This document shows, in pieces, positions 25,614 through 37,947 of a stretch of 64,000 nt of DNA (position 1 is its first letter; each line of letters begins with the position of its first letter). A program made the position numbers and the translations under genes. The notes under the pieces were generated by a model. The model made no database searches, had not been told where the DNA came from, and worked only from the letters and a program-made list of their open reading frames with translations. Where the stretch lies: assembly GCF_022201045.2 (NCBI RefSeq), contig NC_068564.1:30409001-30473000 (forward strand), given 5' to 3'. Source of the DNA: Citrus sinensis. Taxonomy: Eukaryota > Streptophyta > Magnoliopsida > Sapindales > Rutaceae.

Positions 25614-28548
25614 ATGGCGACACTTAACGCCCCTGCGCACTTTAGCACTAGCCCCTGTACTTACTCAACCATCCCCCGCTACCTTTCCCCGAATTGCACG
25701 ACGAAAACGAACAGGTCGCAACGAGTGAGGTGCGCACTGTCCCCCTCCAACTGGCGGGAAAGCCGACGACGATTGGTCTCCTTCTCTCTCGCCCTTTCAC
25801 AGTTGCTCTTCCTTCCCAACACCAACAGTAGGCCTCATTCCGTTTGGATCAAATGATTTTTTTGTCTTGGTCATTATTTTATTCCTTAGCTATCATTTTT
25901 CGTTTTTATTACAATTGTATGCCACATCAGTAACAGTAAGCTTAATATTATCGCATTGTGATTCTACTTTCTAGTAGGAGCTTATGGTATCAATAGCTAA
26001 GTTAAGATGGTTGTGACTTGAATAGTTGATTGATTGGATTTATGTGTGTTTTTGTCTATGCAGATGCTACAGCGGGCAGCCTTTGGGATAAATATGTTAA
26101 AAAGTAAGATTTTGCTTTTGCGTGGTCTAAGACCAATCGTTTGTGGCCAAGATTTTGTATTACAACTAATGTTATGTTATGTTTTGTTGAGTTTGTATAT
26201 TTTACAGGAAAAAGCTTGATCCTTTAGAGGTTTATATACCCCCTGTTATATTGACACAGTTACAGATTAAGGACTTAGGTAATTGCTTTCCGTGTTGATT
26301 CTATCCAATGTTTCTCCCACTCTGTAATTACGACTTATAATTGAATGTGACATGTTCACTACCTTCTTTCATTTCTTACTATTGGTTGGTAGTGTATCCC
26401 ATCTTTTTCTGTTGATTGATTTCTTGAGTATCTATGACGCTGACTTCGTTGACCCATGAGAATCTCTGAGGAAACGATTTCTTATTCAGATCTTCAGCCA
26501 GGTTAATGATCAAAATGAATATTTTGGTTGCACAATTTGAAGAAATAATTGAGGATGAGTTCATACTTGCTTAAGTTGGATTACTTTTCGTGTTGTTTGG
26601 AGTAGAATACTTCTAGAAACTAGAAATTGATTTTGGGTTTCCTTTTGTTTATGAATTGGTTGATATAGTTTGACTTCATATTATCGCCATCAAGTGACAT
26701 AAATATATATATATATTTTTTTTGCCCCCACTTTTTTCAATTACCTTATAGCTTCTTAACTCACCCAGCCTAAATGAATTAATACCCCTTCCAAGGTTGA
26801 TGTTGAGAGAAATGAAACCCAGTTCACTCAGATGTTTGTGCTCGGTGTTGATGCACTTAAGATGAGTTCTTATCATGTTTATTATATCTCTCTTCAGCAA
26901 CCCACTTCTAAAATCTTGTTGTTGCTCTGCATGATTTGTTATCATTTTAATATATCGACTTCTAGTCTGTTCCTTCAAAATGCTGGTTTACACAAGAAAC
27001 GTGGTTTCAACTGACATCTGGACACTAGCACACACAGAGTGAGAATATAGAGTGGTGTAGTACTTATGTTTTATCTTTTCTCTATTATAGAGAAAACTTT
27101 GGATGTTGATAAACCAGAATATGCTAACTGCCGGTCTCTACTACGTTCTGGTCCAGCTGCTTCTCTACGTGTAAATATCCGAGCAGTAAGTTGAAGCTTT
27201 CTAGTGAAGTTGAAAACTTTCATATTTCCATGTGTCTTCTGAACTATTTCCATCTCCATACTCCTTGAATGAAACTCTTTCATTGTCTCAAGCTCTCAGC
27301 TTAGGGAATACCGTATACTGAAATAATTGAAAAACAACACTTCTTCAATCTTTTCAAAATAAACTATGAGCACATGAAGCCATCTATTATTAGTGCATTC
27401 TTTTCATGACCTTTAAAAATTTCTTTTTGTGGTTATATTATGGTTATTTTCATCGTAAGGCTATGTTGGAATCAAATGACCAAAGCATCACTCTGCGTTC
27501 ACATTTCTGTTTCCTTTACAGCAGTATTTGAGTAAATGAGTTCCTGAGGTTTGGAAATTTTCTTCGGAACTTCAGGTAGCACAATATGCTTCAGATGCTG
27601 GAAATGGTAAAATGGCTTCCGATGATGTTGATCAATGTCTCAGGTATATAAATTCATCACAACCTCACTGCTAATTTTGAGGCCCTTGATATTTGGAGAT
27701 ATGTGCAGTTTTTGTTATTCAGTGGATTCATGATTTGCTCTGTACTAAAGTATTCCCAATTGCGCATCTTAGGAGCTATTTACCTAGAAAATAACCTCAT
27801 GGTTGTCTGTGGGGTAACACTCATTACTGAATGGGTGTGGCATAGTGTCACAAGCTACGGCTTGTTTGAGGATTTAGAGGGTTCAGCCAGCTAGCATGAT
27901 AGCGTTTTGATAATCTGTCCAGGCAGTTGATATTTAGGTACCATTTAGATTCTACGGAAAAGACGCCGTATTGTTAGAAACACCTCAGATTTTGTGTGGG
28001 ATATGGGAAAAGACAAGTCCCTGTAGCCAATGTTAACATACTGTTACAAATTACAAGTTCTGCAACAAGAGAGTTAAACTCCTATTGACCCAATTTATTT
28101 ACATATTTTGAAGAGCCTTGGAAGATCTTGATTCTTTGTTTCTGCGTGCTTCAAGAAATGAAGGCAAAACCTCTATCAAAACAATGAAGGCCAAGATTGA
28201 TACTGCTCTTAATGCACTGGACAGGTAACACTTAGCTTGTACTTCTGTAGAAGCTTGTTTCAATGATATTGTTTGCAAACCCAAAATAGCGAAAGATTAT
28301 AAATAAATTAAGTTTCATATTATTGTCAGTTATTTTCTGTTAGCTATAGAAAATTTTATTCTTATTAAAGCAAGTCAAGTAGGCTTCATTTTGTATAATA
28401 AGCTTCCCTCCACAGCCTTCTCCAGACTGTCCCTGCTGATGTGTTAACTAAAGGAAAGGCCATAGCTGATGCATATAGAAGTGCAGATGACGACACGGAA
28501 GCTCAAGTTTCAGACCCAGAAATCAAACAGTTGGAATCAATATTATGA
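25614..28548 (+). CDS. Conserved plastid protein, probably thylakoid lumenal, unknown function
   Basis: Seven exons, 25614-25827, 26064-26103, 26208-26278, 27091-27185, 27576-27643, 28114-28224 and 28416-28548, give 732 nt and 243 aa. The N-terminus is Ser/Thr-rich and basic with few acids, as in a stroma-targeting peptide. Next come RRR at 51-53 and a hydrophobic stretch (LVSFSLALSQLLFL) ending in NNATA at 71-75. This matches a bipartite lumen signal of the twin-arginine type with cleavage after Ala-Thr-Ala. The mature part starts GSLWDKYV and contains LDPLEVYIPPVILTQLQIKD, CRSLLRSGPAASLRVNIRAV, an acidic helical region (ALEDLDSLFLRAS) and ALNALDSLLQTVP. I recognise it as conserved in plants but know no function or secure name. 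Location is inferred from the signal. An in-frame TTG at 25599 was passed over for the ATG at 25614. Confidence 0.88.
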
Positions 28549-29222
28549 ATTTTATGCACTTTCACGTCTTCCCCTCCAGTGGTATTCTGTGGATTTTTCT
28601 AACTTGAAATGATGTTTTGTTATTGCAATTCATATTCATCTTGCTTTAGAATGAATGGTATTCTCACTGATCTGCCATCATGGATGATAGTCCACTTTCT
28701 TTGCTTGTGTATTGAATAATGAGATTCTTAGGATCTTGTAATGCATGTATTAGTAATAGTTATTTTATGCACATGTTTATATACTCTGGACAATTACGAT
28801 CGTAAAATGCAGAAACTCGGATCAGGAGTCCAATTGGGATTTTATAAATGAAAAGGACACCAATATCTCAAATTTAAGATGTTACCAACCAGATAAACCG
28901 TTAGAACTTTTAACTTATAAATGAGCAAGAAACATAAAAACTTAATATAAGTTTAGCAATGAGGAATGCGTAAAGGTGAAGACAGAAAGATTAAAACAAA
29001 CAATGATAAATTAACATAGAAACAGCATTTTATTGTGTTGTTACACAAAGACAGCCACATCAGGTACAAATAAAAATATACCCAAACAAAAACTGGCGTG
29101 AAAGATGACCATTTACAATGACATTAAAAGCAGATAATGGCAAGAATACCCTGCAGAAAGAAAATAACCACTTAAGCCAACGATAATTTTTAAAAAAACA
29201 AAGAGCAAAATTTTCTGTTGTA
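28549..29222. other. Spacer between convergent genes
   Basis: The plastid-protein gene ends at 28548 and FBL15 ends at 29223 on the other strand. The 674 bases should contain both 3' UTRs. Nothing else is seen. Confidence 0.55.
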
Positions 29223-32200
29223 TCATGAAGTGGTCAGGCTGCTGAAGATGCGCTTCAAACTAGGGCACGCTGCACGTAACCTGCCCATGCTCGTTGAGCA
29301 TATCTGTTGCAGACAAGAAGAAAAAAAATAAGGAATATTGTTATTTCAGATACAATTTTCCATTTTTAAAGGAAAAAATAGAAGAAAAGAAAGGTAACAA
29401 ATTTTTATTTCAGATATAATTTTCCACTTTTTGAGAAAAAAAAAATTGAAAGAAAAAGGGCAACAAATGAAACAGACAAAGACCCATGCATTTTCAGTAG
29501 TAGACAACAAACATTAACTGATAGATATCACCATTGCAAGCGAAGTAAACAGTACGGGGGTACTCACCTTCGGACAAAACCGGACATCCAGAGTCTCAAG
29601 CATGCCACACTGAGTGATTGCACTTTCAACCCCTTCTTCATCAATGTTACAGGACTAATCAAGGCAAGAAAATAGCAAACAGTGTTAGATGGGTGCAGCA
29701 GGGTGGTATTCACTACACTGAATTGCAACGAATGTTAAAAAATATTAATGATAATGCAACATTTTGACAGTAACTGGAAAACAGGGCATGCCACTTCCAT
29801 GTGAAGAGAAAAAGCCGACAACAAAACAGAGACACAAGAAGAATATATAGCATACAAATCCATATCTGGCCCAAGTAACAAAAAGTAAATGAACTAAAAC
29901 AATAAATTCCTTGATAATTTTTGAAGTAGCTAACACTCTGTTTAGTATAGTTTTTCAAGTAAAACTTATTTAATTAGAACTTTTGTTAGTAGAGCTTTTA
30001 TCCAAAAAATTTTAATTGTTTAGTTGTCAATAAGAATTTTTATTAAAAATTATAAAATTATAGAAGTTTTTTAAAGTCTTGTTATGAAAAGAATAAAATG
30101 AAATTATCAAATAAGTAGAGGATATTTTAAATATTTTAACATTTAAAAAAAACTTTTCAACATCTACTCTCAAAAGCCCAAAGTTTGAGCTTTTGCTAGT
30201 AGAGGCAAAACAACAAAAAAAATTTTAATAAGAGCTTATGGGATTAAAAAAGCATTTATGACCATTTAATAAGTCATACCAAACAGGTACTAAAGCCCCA
30301 AGAGACAAAACTAGAGTAGATCATCTAGTATGATAGTGCAAGATCCATCAGAGACAACTTTGCAAAATTCAACAATATTTTCATGAGCAGCAAACCAGCC
30401 AATGGATACTGGTTTTTGGTGGGGTGGGGGGTGTGCAGGGGCGGGCGGCGCGGACGCTAAACTAATGATTCAGCATATATAAATGTTATTCAAGCAGCTA
30501 AGCAATATTATACATCTGCAGGAACTCAAGAAGTCCAAAAAAAGAAAAATAAATTAAATAAATGATTTCCATAACTGAAGGCAATTTGGCATACCTGAAG
30601 AAATAGACTAGTCAATTTTGGGCAATCAAGCTTCAATGTTTCCAAAGAGCAGCAATTGCTGAACACAGAAACTTAAAATTATTAGCATACCAAAGAGCTC
30701 AGAAATGAAAAATAGCCCCAAACAAATCAAGAGAAACAATGTGCATACCTCAAATTAAGAAAGCACAAATTGAAACAAGCAACATCAACTTCCTTCAAGT
30801 TGGCAGATAGAGATAGATTTAAAGATGACAAGTGAAAACAGCGGGCCTGGGGTGGGATGAAAACTTTCCTAATATTCGGACAACCGACACAGTTGAGATT
30901 CTGCAGTAGGCGGTTGGGCTGGTCAATTGACTCGTGAATGTTCTCATGAGGAAAAATTCCACAGGAGTTATATACAGAGGGTGACTCAAAAGGCTGGCAG
31001 CCACTAGAACCCCAATTCAGGTCATGCATATTGCCACAACCATTCAAGCTAACATGAGTGAGGTGTGTACAGTAAGCAAGAAGCTCCTCTATAGCTGACT
31101 GACAAAGAGTCCCATAAGACAAGTCTAATTCCTGGAGAGCTGGCAGAGAACCTTTCTTGTAAAGAGACTCCAATGACGTGTTAGTGAGATACTTGCAAGC
31201 TTGTAATTTCAACACCTTGAAGAAGAAAAGAAAGATTAGAGAGATAAAAACCAAGCAAAGGGCAGAGCAAGAAACATAGAATCTTCGACATAGGCAAGAT
31301 AACTAAGTACCATTCTCTAGAAAATGTATTGCACAATAAACATTGGTGATATAATATGAAATAGCACACCGAGTATAGGTAGTACAATTATGCATAATCT
31401 GAAACTAAAACTACCTTTAGTTGCAAACAAGACTCAAAAACAGGCTCCAAATTCGTCAAGAAAGTGTATGATAAATCAAGCATTGTCAAATTTTGAAGCG
31501 ACCGCAAGGAGTAAAGTCCATCAGGACCAATAGACTGGCAAGACATCAATATTAATGACTCAATCAGTGGGCATGAAGTAGTAGTTGCAGACAAGCAGTC
31601 ATCCTTGAGTTGACTGCACATAAAAATAAACAAGATGTCAGACATAGAAGGGACAAAAGGGTGCTAAAAAAATAGTGATGCGACACACCTGCAAAAGGAA
31701 GCATCAAGTGATGTTAAAAGAGGACAATTGATGTACGCGTCAGATAAGACACCACACCCTTTCAACTCAAGCACCACCATATGCAGTGCTTCAATACCGA
31801 GTGTGCTCAACTTCGGGCATATTCCCAGGTTGAGAGACTGAAGAGCGACCTGAACAAAAGATAGGGGTTTAGAGAATCATAAATGGAGTGATTGGAGCAA
31901 TAAAATATTTAAATCATACACCAGTCACAACATAAAGGACTAAACTTCAAACTGAGGCTATGTTTGAGAGCTAGGATTAAGTTTAGGATTGGATTAATTT
32001 TGGAATTTTAATCATTTAACCTATGTTTTGCTAGATTCACTTTGAATTAGATTAGGGGACTAAATCTGAATTCAGTCCTAAAATCATGGGATTAGGAATC
32101 CCGATTTACACATGGGTTTACTTAGGATTAATTTTAAAAACAAACATCTATTTAATTAACTATTACTTGTATATCTAATGCAGTATTTGATTTAATATTC

Positions 32201-35200
32201 ACTATATTAAAATTAATCATGAAAATTATTAATACCAGTAATTGGTTGCTTTTATGTATATTATTTGCTAACTTTTTGATAAAATAAAATATATTTAAAA
32301 TATGTGATAAAAAATTAAATTAAATATTTAAGTAGTTTTTAACTTAATTAATTTAATCTAATCTAATTTATATTTGTTTATTATAATTATGACAACCTAA
32401 TAACTAATTTTCTGTATATTTAATTTTTTATTAATTATCTTTTAAATTAATTTTAATAATTATTTTATTATTAAATATTCATGAATAGTTCATATTTATA
32501 TTAAAATGTCAATTTAAATGCCATTTAATTTCATTCACATCTAATATAACATAGTCCAATCCAATATTGTACCAAACATAAGACATTATTATATAATCTA
32601 GTCTAATCCAATCGAATCGATTCCAGTCCAATCTAATCCTACTTGCCTAACATAGCTTGAAGGTACAACCCCAGAAATTTATCACAAGTACTTGAGCAAC
32701 AAAGGAAACTAAGCAATCATTCTCACTTACTGGAACAAATGACGCACTTTCAATATGATCGCAGCCATCTAAACAAACTTTCTCAAGAATGGGACATTTG
32801 AGTTCAAGAGCTGTGATAGCACGGCAACCAACAAGAGATAGACTGACTAAAGAAGTACTACAGAACCGCACCACCGTCAAGCCCTGGCCAAGTAAGAATA
32901 ACAAGTAATTACAGTCTCACAATCAATCAATAAGAAACCTAGAATGCCACACAAACCAAAATCTACTAAATGTTCAATGCCTCTTTTATCCACCCAATCT
33001 TCAGATCTCTCCCGCTTATACCCCTTTCTCATTCTTGATGTAACAATGCTTCCCATCATAAGAGCAAGGTTCCTCACACTTTCCCCATTTAAATCACAAG
33101 TTACAAAAAAAAAAACAACCAGAACCCAATGCTTCGACATGGAAAGCTTTTTGAATACATCAAACACATAGAACAGTAATACCATCAAGATCATTATCTT
33201 CACATGGGTAACTTTTCTAAAGAGAAGTCATTGTGACAAAAAGAATATCATGAACATCTTGAAGTTACAAACACATATCATCATGCATGCACTTTAAAAA
33301 AATCAGTAAACCAATAAATGAATAACCAAACTCACAAACCTCACAATTGTCGAGAACCAAAGACTTTAGCATAGGGCATCCACCGCCATCACTAAAAACT
33401 TCACAAACAGAATTTGTCAAAGATTCACAATCTGTAAGGTCCACTTCTTGCAGACACTGGCATTGCAATGCCAGTGATGTCAAGTTTTCCTGCTTCTGCA
33501 GCGACAATTTCTGCATGTCCGTAAAACAACTCAGTATTCTATCAATGAATATAGACTAAAGAATGGACAAGAAATAGATCTAATGACTCATTTACAAGGG
33601 ACATACTTGAAGAGAATTTGAAGTAATGTTAATTCGGTGGAGAGCAGCACAGTTAGACACCATTATTGATGATAGCATCATTGCTCGCAAATTCAAGTCA
33701 GCAAATCTGTAGAATACAGAAACTTATAAGTTAAAGACAAAAGGAGAAGGGGGAAAAAAGTGCTGCTAGCCAAAATATTAAGGCAATCATTTGGGCTGGG
33801 AAGGGATAAAAGATAAATTAGATGGAGCAGAAAAATATACTTGCGACAATGTACTAGTCTTATATTCTGCAAGCGAGGAAGCTCCAAGGAAACTGAAGTC
33901 AATAGGTTGCAATTATCAAGCTCCAGAACCTGGAGAATAGTTCACATCAGTTCTGACAAGTTGAATGCAATGACTAGAGGCTACAGAGTCATCCAGGAAA
34001 CTCCAACAATAAAGCACGAGTATTCAAACCTCCAACATATAACTATGAGATATTGCAGCCATTGAAGCTGAAGTGATACCCTCACAGCTGTGCAGCTGAA
34101 GAACTGTTAACATTGGAAGCCTAACAGACTTCGAAAGGCAAAAACAAGGACGAGTGTCAAATAAAGTATTTCCATTTACCACAAAAAAAAACAATAGACG
34201 TTTAAAATACAAAAACTGACCTCAAGTGATATGTTCGGGCAGTACGATGAATTGAGAATGCGAAGATTAGCACAACTAAGGGCAATCTCACGTAGTGACT
34301 CATCGCTCACACATGAACAATTCGACATATCTAAAGATTCTAGTTGAGGGCATGAAGTTGCTGCTAAACGAATTGCTGCATCTGAGAGCTTGTGGCAAGA
34401 GGCTATGTCAAGGAGATGCAGAAGTGGACAATTAAGCACCGCCTGAGCCATGTTGCTGCGTTTCAAGGACAGATGTTCGAGTTGTGGACACCTATGGAAG
34501 ATCATATTTTAGCACAAAAGTTCACAAGATAGAGAGGAAAAGATAGGTTACAGAAACACGACAATGCTTCACCTGATGGATACACGCATCACTCGGCACT
34601 TTGTTATTTCAAGACGACGCAATTGATCATGGTTTATGGGTATCTCCTGGACACCATTACCAAGCGTAGCATCATTGACATTCAAACTCTTCAACATACT
34701 GCAATCTGCTAAGGCATGAAAAAAAGCATCCCCTAGTTGACCTCTCCCCAAAGTTAAAGCTTCGAGATTTCTGACAATCAAAAAACAAAGATATAGATAA
34801 ACAAATAGCCAAGACACCAATGTTCACTTAACCAGAAAACTATTTTTAAGTTCATCAAAACAGTTACCTCAACAAAGAGACTGCTTTCATGACAAGTAAA
34901 TGGATAGCAGGAGCACCATATATGTTCACTTCAGTGGCATTTGGATATCTCTGACAAACATCCTCAACTGAACATGCAATGGTAGATGAGCATTCAGTTT
35001 CCAAACTTACAATAGACCACGCGCGTGTGTGCAACAAGAATTCTCATAACCAAGCTAAGTTTATTAAATATTCAATATTGAACAAAACCGTTCAAGAAGT
35101 TAAATAAAACGTCATATTTTATCAGAAAATAACTAGAGAAACGACAATCAGTTTACATAACAAACAATAAAAACCGTCCTCCATGCTGCACCTGAACTAT

Positions 35201-37947
35201 GCGTCCCTCCTATCAATAAGCATTTCAATTACTGGTTTCCATGTAACCCCATCGCTCCCAAACACAGGTAGAACAAAAACCACATTGTTGATAATGCAAA
35301 AAGCAATCAATATCCACAGATTTATCATTTTTCTTGTACATAATAGCAGCCCAAAATAATCTGCCCTCTCCTTATGAGATTATCCACCATCAGAAACTTC
35401 ATAAAGCTGTATTCTAACTAAAAAAGATGCCTTAGCCTGAACCCATAGACACATGCACTTGTTTTTGGAAAACATCCCCTAAATTACCTCTTAATGCACG
35501 GAACCAAATTCTCAAGATAATAACCCCTTTTTCTCAGATAACCACCACATTGTTTTTTATCTCACCCAATCCTTTCATCTTTTTAGGAGTATATAGAAGG
35601 TCAAAAGAAGATTCCAAAGACCCCATCATGCAAGCAATAACCATGTCTGCTCTGAAAATTGCTAATTCCAGAATAGAACACTTAAGAGACCACCACATGT
35701 AATTTTTTACAAATCCAAAATGCCTTCTTATCATCTGCAATAGCCAATAATTCAAGGAAAATATTTCTCAACAAAATTTAATCTCAAATGTCCTGGAAAT
35801 AACAAACTTTGGGCCACTTCCTATCGAAGAAACTAAATATATTCGGGAGGAAAGAAAAAATCAACTCCATTAAGCATCTGAAAGCCACCCATATAAAGAA
35901 TCTTCAAGCTGCCCACTGAAAGTTGAACCCTCATACACATCATTGCCCTATCTATCACATATCACCACAACTATTTACAATACAGAGTTTTCTTGTTTCA
36001 CTTTTTGTTTATGTGGCTTAGCCTTATTTTAGTCTAAATAAATAAAAGAAAACTACTAAAATATTAGGGAAAATGGAGAAACTCATCTTAAAATAAAGAG
36101 CATACCTACTTGCACCAACTTACACCTATGGACAAATCCACAACCACCACGTCACCACCATGAACCAAGTCAAGTAAAGCACCGCAGCATTTTGCCAAGT
36201 GCATGGTCACTGGCACCATTCCCAATCACTAACATGGCTATGTGCAATTCTACATCCAATATAAACATCTTCCTATACCAACCAAGACAATAGAGTTTGA
36301 TGTTCCCTAAACCCATGAGACGATATCGAGACTCCACTTGCTAAAAGCAGTATTCTTTATGGATGTACTTGTTCCGACTTTAAGAATTTTATATTACATT
36401 CCTCCAATTCAATAGCAAATTGCTTCAACCAAAGGAGAGGAGGAGGGAATGTGGAATGAAAAAGAAATGATGATATATCAGAAGCAATTATCTAAAATTT
36501 AGTTACAAATTACATATTCATTGTTTGTCATTTGTAATAATAGCAAAAATGTAATTTCAGTATTCCTGATCCTGGAATATTGTTTCAACTATCAAAAAGA
36601 AAATATTCTCAGATCTTAAAAATAGAAAATAGTCTTCTTCTTCTCTTTTAACAACTAAAATTTCTTATATAAATTTTGGAAAAATTAACAAGATATCCTT
36701 TACCTGTTGCACCGAACAAATATGGACCTACGTATAATTTGATAACTCTGATTCTTTAAGTCTTGTGGGTCTAATACTATCCTTGAATACTACATACATG
36801 CTCTATTTGCAGTTTTACAGCACCCAGACCCCATACAATATAGAAACAATAAGAAAGAATGTAATCAGAGCAATTTACTGGGGTGCAGCAAGTGAACTCA
36901 CATTGTTCCACAGATATCTTCCGATTTTCAAAATTTAAACATCTCCAAAAATCCTCATGAGCACTAGCTGCTCTCCACTGCCTACAAACAATAGCAGCTC
37001 GACAAAGATCAACGTAGTCCAAGAAAGAAAAAACCTGGGAAGAAATGGGGGGGGGGGGGTCAAGAATAAAACCACATAAACAATACAAAAATATGATAAG
37101 GGGAAGATCATAGACTGGATAAAGGATGGTACCATATGCAGTAAGTCATCTGTAAGATCCATCCGGATTTCCAAATCTTCTGTTTTTGGAGTACCATTAT
37201 CATCTCCACCGTCATTTCCACCAGAAGCATCAAAGGGGTTCCCATCACCACCACTATTCCACGTAAAATAATTGCAAAATATCTCACCAGTACCCGGAAC
37301 TGAAGACCCCTGACTAACATTGTAGTCTCCACCAGCTAATGAACTAGAAGCCCCAGCATCTGAGGACCCAGTAGTCACATAATGACCCCTGGGGAAAATA
37401 ACACTTCCCGTCATAAATCTCATGAAAATTCTAATTAATTATTTCACTCTTAAACATAAAATAACTAATGACAGCTAAGGTCTGCGACAGAACAAACTCA
37501 CGTAGAAGCAGAGTACACTTTCGCACGCTTATGCTGCGAATCTTCGACGGCCAACGCCTTACTTCCAGCACTGCAGCTACCACCACTGCTCTCTCCGTCG
37601 AACCGCCTTGTCCCGCGAATCACCGGGCCCCGCCTGCTGGCATGCCTCCTCGCAGAAGGCACTGACGCGTCAACATTTGTGTTCTCTCCAGACATCGTGG
37701 AGTACACGTCGTCCAAAATCGCCTGCGGCATAATCTCAAAAGGAAGAATGCCCGTATTATTGCTAGTACTAGCATTACGCCGCCCTAATTGCATAGCTAC
37801 ATCTCCGCTGACATTTCCAATATTGCCCTCGGACTCGTCTTCAATTGCGGAAATACCCTCCTTCATTTTGTTACTGTTACTATTTTCCGGTCGTTGCTCT
37901 TCTTCTTCGTCGTCGTCGGTGAAGCATAAGCAGCACCAAATCTTCAT
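29223..37947 (-). CDS. FBL15: F-box/LRR-repeat protein 15 (FBL15, SLOMO)
   Basis: Substrate-recognition subunit of an SCF ubiquitin ligase. The Arabidopsis counterpart SLOW MOTION affects auxin levels and leaf initiation rate (family knowledge). Seventeen exons, from the high end: 37502-37947, 37133-37388, 36902-37034, 34868-34967, 34573-34770, 34221-34491, 34030-34128, 33841-33929, 33607-33706, 33340-33510, 32731-32883, 31689-31849, 31415-31613, 30749-31215, 30595-30658, 29568-29654, 29223-29303. These total 3,075 nt and 1,024 aa. The start MKIWCCLCFTDDDEEEE is diagnostic. The F-box (about 225-275) is split between exons 2 and 3: MDLTDDLLHM, then VFSFLDYVDLCRAAIVCRQW. Cys-containing LRRs fill the rest, such as LDIASCHKLSDAAIRLAATS and LDVRFCPKICSTSMGRLRAA. 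All introns are GT-AG. Intron 3 is longest (about 1.9 kb), and introns 11 and 15 carry MITE-like elements. The gene is intact. Confidence 0.97.
29933..30291. mobile_element. MITE-like element in FBL15 intron 15
   Basis: The left end reads cactctgtttagtatagttt. The right end, read on the opposite strand, is gtacctgtttggtatgactt. These are imperfect inverted ends with a shared CTGTTTRGTAT core around an AT-rich, non-coding interior. The flanks gtagctaa and gtactaaa could be a decayed 8-bp target duplication of the hAT type, but the match is imperfect. Confidence 0.55.
31956..32657. mobile_element. MITE-like element filling FBL15 intron 11
   Basis: The left end reads gctatgtttgagagctaggatta. 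The right end on the opposite strand reads agctatgttaggcaagtaggatta. The element is about 700 bp of very AT-rich sequence with no coding capacity and takes up most of the 881-nt intron. GGATTRGATT-type repeats near both ends fit a common plant non-autonomous DNA transposon style. No target-site duplication could be settled. Confidence 0.6.
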
